A stretch of 64,000 bases of DNA from Pontiellaceae bacterium B12227 (lineage in GTDB: Bacteria; Verrucomicrobiota; Kiritimatiellia; Kiritimatiellales; Pontiellaceae): the NCBI GenBank assembly GCA_029432775.1, contig JAROAZ010000002.1, positions 62,001 to 126,000 of the forward strand, in the 5' to 3' direction. The translations under genes and the position numbers were made by a program. The notes beneath the pieces were generated by a model. The model saw only the letters and a list, made by a program, of their open reading frames with translations, made no database searches and was not told where the DNA came from. Positions 6,249 through 14,851 of the stretch are shown here, in pieces; the stretch's first letter is position 1, and each line of letters opens with the position of its first letter.

Positions 6249-7592
6249 TTATTTCGGGAGGGTGAGGCCAAGGGCCTTGATCTTGCGATAGAGGGTGGTT
6301 TTATGGATACCGAGCTCTTTCGCGGTCGCGAGGCGGTTGAAGTTGTTTTTTTCCAGGGTTTGGAAAATGGCCTGTGCTTCGGCGGAACGCCGGGCGGTTC
6401 CAATGTCCGGAACACTGGAGGCGGCCGTGACGGGTGCGGATCCCTGCAGTTCCTGCGGCAGGTGACGAATTTCGATCTTAGTTCCGTTGCAGAGCACAAA
6501 AGCGCGCTCGATCATATTTTCCAGTTCGCGGACATTTCCGGGCCAGTTGTGCGCCATCAGCAGCGAGTTTGCCCCGATGGACAGCCCCTCGATCGCCTTG
6601 TTATGGATGCGATTAAAGCGCTCGATAAAATGATTAACCAGTAATGGAAGGTCTTCCTTGCGGTCGCGCAGCGGCGGGAGGTCGATCCGGATGACGTTGA
6701 TCCGGTAAAAGAGGTCTTCGCGGAATTCGCCGCTTTCGACGAGCGCGGCAAGGTCGCGGTGGGTGGCGGCAATAATGCGTGCTTCGGAGCGGCGGGTTTC
6801 GTTGCTGCCGAGTGGTTCATAGGTTCGTTCCTGCAGCACCCGCAACAGCCGGACCTGCACGGCCGGACTGATTTCGCCGATCTCATCCAGGAAGATGGTT
6901 CCATTCTTCGCCTGGGCAAAGCGCCCTTCCCGATCCTGCACGGCTCCGGTAAACGCGCCCTTTTTATAACCGAAGAGCTCGGACTCCAGCAAAGTGTCCG
7001 GCAGCGCTGCACAGTTGATGGCCACAAACGGTTTCCCGGCTCGGGAACTCATGCCGTGAATGGCGCGAGCCAGCAGCTCCTTGCCGGTGCCGGTATCGCC
7101 GTGAATGAGTGCGGTGATATCTGAATTGGCGACGGAGGAGGTCATTTCGAAGACCGGCTGCATGGCCCGGCTGTGGCTGACCAGGTCGCCAAGTGTGTAC
7201 CGCCCCGAAATCTGTTTGCGCAGCGTTTCAAGTTCGCTCAGGTCCCGGAAGGTTTCGACCCCCCCGATCACCTTTCCGTTTTCATCTTTCAGCACGGCCG
7301 TGGAAACGCTGGCCGGAATGCGTTCGCCTTCGGCATTCACCAGAAAGCACGGATGCGCAATCATCGACTGGCCGGTCTCGAGTGTTTTACGCAGCGCGCA
7401 GGCGCCTTCGCACATGCTGGAGCGAAAGACTTCGGAGCAGGGCTGGCCCATCGCCTCTTCCCGCGGTACGCCGGTGATGATTTCCGCCGCCCGGTTGAAG
7501 GAAGTGATACGCCAATCGTCATCGACGGTAAAAACGCCATCGGAAATGCTTTCCAGAATGGCCTGGGTTGTGGCTGGAGAATCCGTACTCAT
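6249..7592 (-). CDS. PAS-AAA+-Fis sigma-54-dependent transcriptional activator
   Basis: 447 aa. A PAS domain (about 10-125) holds four cysteines (C52, C61, C65, C82), a pattern suited to redox or metal sensing. The AAA+ domain (about 145-375) has Walker A GDTGTGKE, the sigma-54 contact loop GAFTGA and Walker B IFLDEIGE. The C-terminus carries a Fis-type helix-turn-helix (LATAKELGIHKTTLYRKI). In Desulfovibrio the orp operons are controlled by such a regulator (DVU2106 type), and here it precedes the operon in the same direction, with activator sites and a -24/-12 promoter in between. A palindrome copy at 6351-6365 encodes FQTLE. Its start has only a distant GGAG. Confidence 0.93.
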   Translation of the reverse strand: MSTDSPATTQAILESISDGVFTVDDDWRITSFNRAAEIITGVPREEAMGQPCSEVFRSSMCEGACALRKTLETGQSMIAHPCFLVNAEGERIPASVSTAVLKDENGKVIGGVETFRDLSELETLRKQISGRYTLGDLVSHSRAMQPVFEMTSSVANSDITALIHGDTGTGKELLARAIHGMSSRAGKPFVAINCAALPDTLLESELFGYKKGAFTGAVQDREGRFAQAKNGTIFLDEIGEISPAVQVRLLRVLQERTYEPLGSNETRRSEARIIAATHRDLAALVESGEFREDLFYRINVIRIDLPPLRDRKEDLPLLVNHFIERFNRIHNKAIEGLSIGANSLLMAHNWPGNVRELENMIERAFVLCNGTKIEIRHLPQELQGSAPVTAASSVPDIGTARRSAEAQAIFQTLEKNNFNRLATAKELGIHKTTLYRKIKALGLTLPK

Positions 7593-7635
7593 AGGGAAAT
7601 AGAGTACTCCGTTCGCCTTGCTTGTCTAATTATTT

Positions 7636-8598
7636 TTATGTCGCAGCAATTTCGAGGCCCAGCGCCTGGATCATTTCGAGATCCGATTCATATTGGGAGC
7701 CCGCTACGGTCAGGTAGTTTCCCGTCATCATGCCATTGGCTCCGGCTGCAAACAGGTCGGACTGGCGATCGCCTAGAATATGAGACCTCCCGCCGCAAAT
7801 GCGCAGGGTGACCTTCGGCAGGAGAAAACGATAGACCGCAATAATCTTCAACGCTTCCTCCGCGCTCATCGGCTCCTGATCCTTCATTGGGGTGCCGGGG
7901 TGTGCATAGAGAAAATTGATCGGCACACTGTCGACCCCCAGATTGCGCAGCGCAATGGCCAGATCGATCCGGTCCTGCCAGGTTTCGCCCATACCGAAAA
8001 GGCCGCCGCTGCAGACTTTCAGCCCGGCGTCCTGTGCGGCCTTCACCGTGGCGAGCCGCTCGGACCATTCCTGCGTGGTGCAGATTTCAGAATAGTAGTT
8101 TTCAGCGGTTTCCATGTTGTGGTGGAAACGGGTCACGCCGGACTCTTTGAGCATCGCCAGATCTTCCGGAGTCAGCCGGCCGAGCGAACCGCAGACCGGC
8201 GCTTCTTCACCGCCGCCGATGCGTTTGACGGTTTCGGCCAGCTCCTTCAGCTCGTCGGTGGAAAGTTTTCCACCGCTGGTGACAACACCGCATTTGCGGT
8301 TCCCCTCTTGAATATCTTCGCGGATCTGTTTTTCCAATGATTGGGAATCCATAAAGGGATAGACCTCGATCTCGGTCGAGTTGTGCCCGCTCTGGGAGCA
8401 GAAGCGACAATCCATATCGCACTTGCCGCTCTTGGCATTGATGATCGAACAGAGCTCAATCTGCTTACCGAAGAACGCTTCGCGAATTTCGGAAGCCGCC
8501 GCAAGCAGCTCGGTTTCATTGCAACTGACCAGCTCCAGTGCTTCTTCTGCAGAGCAGCCGGTTCCGGCGAGACATTTTTCTAAGATTCGTTCAATCAT
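7636..8598 (-). CDS. bioB: Biotin synthase
   Basis: Radical-SAM enzyme of 320 aa that inserts sulfur into dethiobiotin to make biotin. The radical cluster motif CDMDCRFC (CxxxCxxC) follows the NAKSGK segment. The second-cluster and substrate residues are in line with BioB: CGSLG, HHNMET, the CSGG cysteine and GGR near the C-terminus. No other bio genes are nearby. It lies 43 bases upstream of the sigma-54 activator on the same strand and may be cotranscribed with it, which would link an oxygen-sensitive Fe-S enzyme with the Fe-S/metal cluster operon. A near copy of the TTCCAA palindrome (one mismatch) is at 8332-8346. Confidence 0.95.
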   Translation of the reverse strand: MIERILEKCLAGTGCSAEEALELVSCNETELLAAASEIREAFFGKQIELCSIINAKSGKCDMDCRFCSQSGHNSTEIEVYPFMDSQSLEKQIREDIQEGNRKCGVVTSGGKLSTDELKELAETVKRIGGGEEAPVCGSLGRLTPEDLAMLKESGVTRFHHNMETAENYYSEICTTQEWSERLATVKAAQDAGLKVCSGGLFGMGETWQDRIDLAIALRNLGVDSVPINFLYAHPGTPMKDQEPMSAEEALKIIAVYRFLLPKVTLRICGGRSHILGDRQSDLFAAGANGMMTGNYLTVAGSQYESDLEMIQALGLEIAAT

Positions 8599-9110
8599 CG
8601 TTTTATACCTGACTATATCATCGGAGGGTGCTGCTCTGTCAGCACCACGCCGACGACGGAGCGTCGCTCTCCAGTTTTAACTGAATGCTTTGAAAGCAGT
8701 CTCTTCCTTGTTTTGAAGGCGCGGAGTTAATCACGAAAGCGATTCCGGCACAAAGGGAAATTTCACACTGCAGGGACACTCCATGTCCCGCTCAACCTGA
8801 TACTGTTTATTTTCATGCATAAATTCTAAAAAAGTCCATCACCTCATCTGAGCACTTTAAAATTATGTGTAAACAATATTCGTTTTGGTGCATATCATGC
8901 GGTAGATTGGCTTTAAGTGTGGAGATACTCTTTCGGGAGACAATGCACCAAGAAGGACTGGGGAATTGTTATGGGTATGAAGGGCCAGATAGGCTATCCG
9001 GTTAAAGGCGAATTGTGCGGACATGGCGATACAGTTTCCCCTCGTTTTGAAGGGGTATTTCATTGCCCTAAGGCAGGGCTCTTTCGAAGAAAATGAAACA
9101 GGTGGTATTA
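8599..9110. other. Intergenic region before the GTPase cassette
   Basis: 512 bases without a confident gene. Near bioB there is a 7-bp hairpin (GGTGCTG..CAGCACC, 8627-8646). From about 8800 the DNA becomes clearly AT-rich. Two short frames are visible: 8943-9005 (20 codons, preceded by CGGGAG) and 8971-9096 (41 codons, containing Cys and His). They overlap each other, neither matches anything I recognise, and both may be chance. The element GGTAGATTG at 8901-8909 recurs at 13095-13103 on the other side of the cassette. Confidence 0.5.
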
Positions 9111-10268
9111 ATGAAAGCAAGAATATCAGATGAACAAAAAAAAGCGGCACTCGAAAAGCTGAACGGATCAATCCAGGAAACCGAACGAGTTCGAAATGTT
9201 GCAGGCAACTCACGCGAAATTTTAGATGACCTTGACCGTCAGTTTTCTGAGATCACCAAGTTGGACAAAACTGATTTTTCTTTTTTGTTTTTTGCGACGG
9301 CGCTACAGACTCTCCGTTGGGTGATTTCTCCAAGAATCGGTGAATCATTCAACCCAGAGGATCGATTAGCTGAAAATGATAAATCTATCAAAGATGATAT
9401 TAAAAATAAGAATAAAGATTATCAGAAGAAACATAAGGACTGGAATTCCGGGAAAAGCAAGGAAGGATATAAAGACTGGCAGAATATTGTCTTCAGCAAA
9501 CCTCCCTTTGACACCGTCAGCGGCTCCGCTCAGTTTGGATTGAACTTATCGGGTTTAAACCATCGCTATAAAACACTGGGGCATGATCCAATGCTGGGCT
9601 GGATTTTCGGAACGATAAATATCATGACTGATACCGCCACCATGAATACACTCCGCACTTTCGATATAGAAAAGGGTCGCTTTATAAAAGAAACAACAAT
9701 TGGCCATGCGATAAATGATTTCATCTGCAGTGCCAAAGAAGATTGGCACAGGATTCCGGCTGCCGTATTTGCCGAAGGTATTCATCTCAAATCCGACGAA
9801 TTTACAAAAATAGGATTACCAGTTCCGCTAGTATCAGTGTTCTCTGAAAAACTGGCAGAAGCCTTGTGTAAGGATCACTATGACAAGTTATGCCTTGTGA
9901 AAGATCTGCGAACGGTCGGGCGGCAGGCGGCCTTTTCCATAATCATAAACATGATTATCAGTGCTGTACATGGTCTGTTTTATGACCCTGAAAAATATCC
10001 AGATCCTAAATTGTACGAGGTAAAGACGCGGAAAATATTGCTTTATTCAAATGCAATGGCCTCTTCGAGCAATCTTATTTCTGTTGCAGTGAAATCGTAT
10101 GCAGGGGACGTGACCGCCTGGCAGAAACTTGATATCGGCGGGTTAGCGGTCACTTTGTATCGGATTGTTACCGACGTAGATTTTATCTGTAAAATCAAAG
10201 AAGAGTTTATAACAAATGGCTTTGATGAACTGATTTCAGGAAAAGAACTTCAACGGAAGGATGGATAA
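9111..10268 (+). CDS. Unrecognised 385-aa protein, first gene of GTPase cassette
   Basis: I do not recognise this family. Start 9111 is preferred over ATG 9093 because AGGTGG lies 7 bases upstream. The N-terminus is helical and charged (EQKKAALEKLNGSIQETERV). A hydrophobic stretch follows (FSFLFFATALQTLRWVI), then a lysine-rich linker, then a striking motif HRYKTLGHDPMLGWIFGT with several further apolar helices (AAFSIIINMIISAVHGLFY; LDIGGLAVTLYRIV). Membrane association is likely, and the His/Asp residues of the motif could be catalytic. It is followed one base later by a GTPase gene. GC content is visibly lower than in bioB or dnaE, pointing to acquisition. Function unknown. Confidence 0.75.
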   Translation: MKARISDEQKKAALEKLNGSIQETERVRNVAGNSREILDDLDRQFSEITKLDKTDFSFLFFATALQTLRWVISPRIGESFNPEDRLAENDKSIKDDIKNKNKDYQKKHKDWNSGKSKEGYKDWQNIVFSKPPFDTVSGSAQFGLNLSGLNHRYKTLGHDPMLGWIFGTINIMTDTATMNTLRTFDIEKGRFIKETTIGHAINDFICSAKEDWHRIPAAVFAEGIHLKSDEFTKIGLPVPLVSVFSEKLAEALCKDHYDKLCLVKDLRTVGRQAAFSIIINMIISAVHGLFYDPEKYPDPKLYEVKTRKILLYSNAMASSSNLISVAVKSYAGDVTAWQKLDIGGLAVTLYRIVTDVDFICKIKEEFITNGFDELISGKELQRKDG

Positions 10269-10269
10269 T

Positions 10270-11988
10270 ATGAGTAAGGTAAAGGTGGTAGGGGCATGTC
10301 TCAGCGGCGGCGTTGTTGGATATATCATTTATCGTACGGGAAAGACGGATGGGGTGAAGGAGGGGTATGCTAAGGCTTCCGATAAATATGAAGATAAGTT
10401 GCGGGAGCAAAGGGATAGAGAGAAACAGATTCGCAGAGATCTTTTTGGTGAATATAACCCCTTTATCTGCCCGGATGGGTGGGACAAAGCCTTCTGGAAT
10501 TCGAAAATCGAACAGTTTGTCAGCAAACTGGGTCAGGGTGAAAGTGTAGCGCCTTCGGATATTATCGCTGGTTTTATCGACAGTCTGCTGGAAGATCTCG
10601 ATTCCAACCTTTTTGCTGAAAGCTGCCGGCAGCTGAAAGTAATCAGGAAAGTGGTTTTTGCTGATCGAAAGAAGAAGTTGACGATTGACGAGGCAGACCG
10701 AAAGCTGGCAATCGATTTTCTTGATCGATTTATTGATCCGCAAAATCTGAAGCAGGCAGAGCAATACCTCGAAGTAAAGGAAGACGACACCGATGAATCC
10801 GAGTTGGAGGAACTACGGACAGAACTTCTGAAGCTACGAACTGAAATACTGGCAAGCTTAGAGGATGTCAGCGGCTGTAACATTCTGGTTCTCGGTAAGA
10901 CCGGTACAGGAAAAAGTTCGCTCTTAAATTATCTGGTTGGAAGCAAGGTCTGCGAGGTCGGAACGGGAAAACCCGTTACAAAAAAAGGAATATATAAGAA
11001 GGAGGCTCTGGTTGATGATCTGATCGTAAATATTTATGACAGCTGGGGTATAGAGGCGGGCGATAAATTTGAAGAATGGCAGGAGATGATCCGTCGGGAA
11101 AAGGAAAAGCATGATGTGACCAGAGACCCCTCTGAATGGTTTCATGCAATCGTTTATTGTATCCAGGCGGGCGGACACCGTATTGAAGATATTGATACCG
11201 ATATCATTAAAGACTTCTGCGAAGAAGGATATTTTCTTGTTCCTGTATTAACGAAAGCCGACCTTTGTTCCGAGGCCGATGAAGAGGGATTGAAAAGTAC
11301 GCTCTCCCGGCATTGCGGAATAGATCCCTCTTCCATCGTTGCGGTCTGTTCTGAAAAGAAAGAGCTTCGGGGCGGAGGAGGCTGCGATCCTTTTGGAGGC
11401 GAAGAACTCAAAAGAACCTTAATTGACGGCTATTGTAAAACCCTCGTCGATTTTCTGCCTAAGCGGTTTATCCATATGGGTATTAAGGAAATTGAGCATT
11501 TCCGCAAAAAGGGGAAGAGTGAAATTGCGAAGCAGGAAATGAAGAATTTTGATAATGACGATAACAAGAGGTCGCTCGAGAAGAAAACCAGACTTTTTGC
11601 TGAGCAGTTCCAGGAAGTAGACTTCCCCCGCATCATACGTCAGGAAATCGAAAAGTCGGTGCGCACCGGAAAGAATCTGTCAGCGGCAATTGATTATGAT
11701 AAGAACTTTCTCTTCGATTCTTCTGAACCATTCTTTGATCCCTGCGATTCATTCTGGATTAATGCATTGAAGGGTATTTTCGCAGCTATTATTGCTGCTC
11801 CAGCATCGCTTTACGTTTTAATTTCGGGGCTTATCAATGGCAAACAGGAGCATCAAGAGGAGCTGGAAGGAGCCCTGGATACATTCTGCAACAAGTTGAT
11901 TTCTCTTCTTGAACAACAGGAGGAGGCACTCAGGAAGCAGGTTGAAGAAATCTTTGTTAAGAAGCTCTCTCAATCCAGTGGCACCTGA
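10270..11988 (+). CDS. Membrane-anchored Era/dynamin-like GTPase, large paralogue
   Basis: 572 aa. An N-terminal membrane helix (VVGACLSGGVVGYIIY) is followed by a charged helical region and a coiled coil (SELEELRTELLKLRTEIL). A TRAFAC GTPase domain comes next: G1 GKTGTGKSS near residue 210, G3 DSWG near 256, G4 TKAD near 328. The segment EWFHAIVYCIQ between G3 and G4 is shared with the next gene. A hydrophobic hairpin (FAAIIAAPASLYVLISG) and a helical tail close the protein, as in membrane-active dynamin/IRG-like GTPases. Start 10270 has AAGGATGG upstream; ATG 10261 would place the site too close. The target is unknown. Confidence 0.85.
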   Translation: MSKVKVVGACLSGGVVGYIIYRTGKTDGVKEGYAKASDKYEDKLREQRDREKQIRRDLFGEYNPFICPDGWDKAFWNSKIEQFVSKLGQGESVAPSDIIAGFIDSLLEDLDSNLFAESCRQLKVIRKVVFADRKKKLTIDEADRKLAIDFLDRFIDPQNLKQAEQYLEVKEDDTDESELEELRTELLKLRTEILASLEDVSGCNILVLGKTGTGKSSLLNYLVGSKVCEVGTGKPVTKKGIYKKEALVDDLIVNIYDSWGIEAGDKFEEWQEMIRREKEKHDVTRDPSEWFHAIVYCIQAGGHRIEDIDTDIIKDFCEEGYFLVPVLTKADLCSEADEEGLKSTLSRHCGIDPSSIVAVCSEKKELRGGGGCDPFGGEELKRTLIDGYCKTLVDFLPKRFIHMGIKEIEHFRKKGKSEIAKQEMKNFDNDDNKRSLEKKTRLFAEQFQEVDFPRIIRQEIEKSVRTGKNLSAAIDYDKNFLFDSSEPFFDPCDSFWINALKGIFAAIIAAPASLYVLISGLINGKQEHQEELEGALDTFCNKLISLLEQQEEALRKQVEEIFVKKLSQSSGT

Positions 11989-12006
11989 GTCTTCGGAAGA
12001 TTACTT

Positions 12007-13053
12007 ATGTCGAAATCATGCAATGTGTTAGTGGTGGGATGGACCGGTGCCGGTAAAAGTTCATTGGTAAACTATCTGACAGGTGCTCCTGTCGCACAGG
12101 TCGGCGTAGGCACCCCTCAGACCGACCGGGATGATGTACCCAGCTACCAGGCCTCTTTTGGCGATATAAAGATGAGGCTTTTTGATTCATGGGGAACCGA
12201 GAACGATAAGGTTTCGGAATGGAAAAACAGGATTAGAAAAATTGTCGAAAAGGGGCACGGAGGTTCAACCATAGGAGCCGTCTGGTTCCATGTCGTTGTC
12301 TATTGTATTTCGTGCGGTAATTCAAGGGTTCAGGATCTGGATTGTGAAATGATACAATATTTCAGATCCGAGGGGTTCTCTGTGGTTATAGCTCTTACTA
12401 AGGCAGACCAAGCTGATGATGCTCAAATGATGGATCTCAAGCGGACACTTAACTTTCCGCTTCCCAAAGTTCCAGTTTCTTCCGGTGGAGAAAACCGTAT
12501 GGGCACTATTAATCCTTGTGGCAAGGATGACCTGTTGAATGCACTGATCATCGAGTCCATTGGAAATCTACCAGAACGTCAAAGCATATTTTCTTTGAGC
12601 TTGCTTGAGGAATGGAAGAAGAAGATGTATGAGGCAGTTCGGTATAAAAAAGTCAGCCGTATTGAAAATAAAAATTTAGAAAATTGGATTCAATCGCAGG
12701 CAGAAGAGTTTTCCTCTTTCTTATCAGATAAGTCCTCTGCGTTTATCCGTCAAGAGCTCCTGATCTTTTCACGTTTGGGGAATTATTCTTCAAGCAGTCT
12801 GGATTGTTCTCTGTTGTTATCTGAATTAAGTCATGATCTGTCATTCGGAGAAACCGTTTTATGCGTTGTACTGGCCCCGCTGCTTTTGGTTCCTGCAGTT
12901 TTAGATATCGTCTTTAATGGAGAGAAACAGGAGCGAAAAAAGCTTGAGGGCCTGATTTGCAAGTATGAAAGGCACTTTATAAATCAGGTCAAAGATGTAA
13001 AAGGTATGCAGCGTAAAAACCTGAGAGGAAGGTTATTGGAATTGAATGTTTGA
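12007..13053 (+). CDS. Era/dynamin-like GTPase, small paralogue
   Basis: 348 aa. It begins directly with the G domain: G1 GWTGAGKSS (residues about 11-19), G3 DSWG (about 59), G4 TKAD (about 132), and the shared VWFHVVVYCIS segment. The C-terminus repeats the partner's plan: a helical region, a hydrophobic hairpin (VLCVVLAPLLLVPAVLDIVF) followed by NGEKQERKKLEG, which parallels NGKQEHQEELEG in the larger protein. The two arose by duplication and probably form a hetero-oligomer on membranes. The gene follows 18 bases after the larger GTPase, with GGAAG as ribosome site. Low GC like its neighbours. Confidence 0.85.
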   Translation: MSKSCNVLVVGWTGAGKSSLVNYLTGAPVAQVGVGTPQTDRDDVPSYQASFGDIKMRLFDSWGTENDKVSEWKNRIRKIVEKGHGGSTIGAVWFHVVVYCISCGNSRVQDLDCEMIQYFRSEGFSVVIALTKADQADDAQMMDLKRTLNFPLPKVPVSSGGENRMGTINPCGKDDLLNALIIESIGNLPERQSIFSLSLLEEWKKKMYEAVRYKKVSRIENKNLENWIQSQAEEFSSFLSDKSSAFIRQELLIFSRLGNYSSSSLDCSLLLSELSHDLSFGETVLCVVLAPLLLVPAVLDIVFNGEKQERKKLEGLICKYERHFINQVKDVKGMQRKNLRGRLLELNV

Positions 13054-13081
13054 ACTAACATATCAACCCGAAAATAACGGG

Positions 13082-13095
13082 CACGGATATCCGTG
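13082..13095. promoter_or_regulatory. Perfect 14-bp palindrome upstream of the WYL regulator
   Basis: CACGGATATCCGTG is fully self-complementary and lies about 100 bases before the WYL regulator start, in the gap after the second GTPase. It is a candidate operator for the WYL protein, but no second full copy is visible upstream of the GTPase cassette. Confidence 0.4.
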
Positions 13096-13195
13096 GTAGA
13101 TTGTAAATCAAACTATCCATCATCATCTACACCGTCATTGTGAATGCCCTCGAGGAGTGGGGTGCCCTTTACCTTCCTCCTGTGAAAATGAACCG

Positions 13196-14188
13196 ATGAA
13201 ACGAAGCAACACCCAGTCAGAACGGCAGATGGATATCGACCGGCGGATTCGGGCGGAGGAATTTCCTTCGGTGCCGGAGCTGGCGGCGGATTGGGAAGTG
13301 GATGAGCGAACGATTAAGCGCGATATTGAGTTTATGCGCGATCGATTACAGGCTCCCATTGAATATGACCGGAAACGGCGCGGTTATTTCTATTCCGAAC
13401 CAACCTGGGGACTACCGGCGATTTCGATGCGGGAGGGTGAGTTAGTTGCCGTGCTGTTAGCCCGGCGGGCATTGGAGCAGTATGAGGGGTTACCGCTTGG
13501 GGAAATGCTGAGTCATTTTTACAGCCAGTTACTTAAAACGGCGGGCCAGCAGGTCGGCGTCAGTGCGGCCACAATCTTTGATCGGTTCAGCTTTGTTCCC
13601 CCACCCTCCCTTCCCGTGGATGCCGGAATCTGGGATACGCTCGTTCAGTGCCTACTGAATTCACACTCGGTGGAGATTGAATACCTAAGCGCAAGTGCAA
13701 CTCAACAACGTACCTATCAAATGGATCCACTTCATGTCGCGAATATCGAAGGCGAGTGGTATTTGTTTGCACATAGTCATTACAAAGGCGACGTGATGCA
13801 ACTGGCGATTTGCCGCATCCGTAAAGCTGAAGATTCGGGAAAGACATTCCAATGCTCGGAAACATGGGGCTCCGAAGAACTCAAGCAATTACTGTTCGGT
13901 CGCTATGCCTCTATGCAGGGCGAATCTGAAGAAATTCGTATTTCTGTGGATTCTGCCTATGCATCACAGATCCATTTAAAGCAGTGGCATGCTCAACAAA
14001 AGGTGACTGAGCAACCGGATGGATCGATTGAAATCTCCTTTCCGGTCTCGAGTGGTGGTAGCAAGCAGCCCTATGCAAACGTCATCGGCTGGGTCCTAGG
14101 CATGGGCTCACATGCCAAGGTGATTGCCCCTGCAAAACTTAAGCGTCTTGTTAAAAAAGAGATCGCCGACATGCTGGCGACATATTAA
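13196..14188 (+). CDS. HTH-WYL transcriptional regulator
   Basis: 330 aa. N-terminal winged helix-turn-helix (residues about 5-65; KRSNTQSERQMDIDRRIRAE, then VDERTIKRDIEFMRDRL), a middle WYL ligand-binding domain (YQMDPLHVANIEGEWYLFAH) and the WCX C-terminal region. A GTG at 13157 is in frame, but ATG 13196 gives the conserved MKRSNTQ start. WYL regulators commonly sense nucleotides or nucleic acids and often control phage-defence or DNA-damage loci. Placed after the GTPase cassette in the same direction, it could regulate it, though a 140-base gap suggests its own promoter. It contains one near copy (7 of 8 fixed bases) of the TCCA-N5-TGGA palindrome. Confidence 0.9.
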   Translation: MKRSNTQSERQMDIDRRIRAEEFPSVPELAADWEVDERTIKRDIEFMRDRLQAPIEYDRKRRGYFYSEPTWGLPAISMREGELVAVLLARRALEQYEGLPLGEMLSHFYSQLLKTAGQQVGVSAATIFDRFSFVPPPSLPVDAGIWDTLVQCLLNSHSVEIEYLSASATQQRTYQMDPLHVANIEGEWYLFAHSHYKGDVMQLAICRIRKAEDSGKTFQCSETWGSEELKQLLFGRYASMQGESEEIRISVDSAYASQIHLKQWHAQQKVTEQPDGSIEISFPVSSGGSKQPYANVIGWVLGMGSHAKVIAPAKLKRLVKKEIADMLATY

Positions 14189-14293
14189 CCCAGCCTGAAG
14201 TTTTCGGGTATTCTTGAGTACAAGGACATCCTGTGCCCCTCCCGGTCGTCTAATCTACAGACGAACTATTCAACCAGGAGAGGAAGCCCATTC

Positions 14294-14770
14294 ATGTGGA
14301 AGAAAATATCTATCAGCATCACTTTGTTCTGTGCCAGCAATGCGCTTTGCAACAATATCCCACAATTTGAGATTAAGCCGCTCGATGCACAATGGAAGGC
14401 GCAATACGACCGCATTGAGGGAACGACTCACCTAGAGAAAAGCCACAATGCTCTCACCACGCTGCAAATGAAATCTGTGGCAGCGATTGAACTGTGGCGA
14501 GAAGAAAAGGCTCTTGCGGAAACAGCGAAGGAACTTTACCTATCATTGGATAAAGAGGGGCAGGATCTGTTGCTAAAGACACATGCGGCATGGCGCACCT
14601 ACATCGAGCTACATGCAAGTTTAGTCACAGATGGTTGCAGGGGCGGTTCCGCCCGAGGGCTCTATTCATCGTCAACAATACGAATTGAAACTAAAAGGCG
14701 AACAAAGCTTTATCAAGAGCTTTTGAGTGGCCTTTCCCCCTGTAAAACGGGGCTTTCGATGTACGAATAG
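14294..14770 (+). CDS. Secreted LprI-like (DUF1311) protein
   Basis: 158 aa with a signal peptide (KKISISITLFCASNALC). The C-terminal half fits the lysozyme-inhibitor LprI/DUF1311 pattern: AWRTYIELHASLV, a conserved cysteine and GGS (TDGCRGGSARG), then charged TKRRTKLYQELL. Members are periplasmic or extracellular and some inhibit lysozyme; the match here is partial. AGGAG lies 12 bases before ATG 14294. It stands alone between the WYL regulator and dnaE. A host-interaction or envelope-stress role is possible but not shown. Confidence 0.6.
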   Translation: MWKKISISITLFCASNALCNNIPQFEIKPLDAQWKAQYDRIEGTTHLEKSHNALTTLQMKSVAAIELWREEKALAETAKELYLSLDKEGQDLLLKTHAAWRTYIELHASLVTDGCRGGSARGLYSSSTIRIETKRRTKLYQELLSGLSPCKTGLSMYE

Positions 14771-14851
14771 CCATTGGCTCGATTTTCTCCTGTTCATCGG
14801 CGAAGGTGGATTTTATCTTATTGTTTTTCCAACCCCTGGAGGCGTTTTTCT

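Noticed and set aside
8863..9213. 116-codon minus-strand frame before the GTPase cassette
   Set aside because: No ribosome site, overlaps the start of the first cassette gene, low-complexity hydrophobic content.
9111..13053. Assignment of the GTPase cassette to the Eleos (LeoA/LeoBC) defence system
   Set aside because: Protein sizes, the DSWG motif and the extra first gene differ; only the general idea of paired dynamin-like GTPases is shared.
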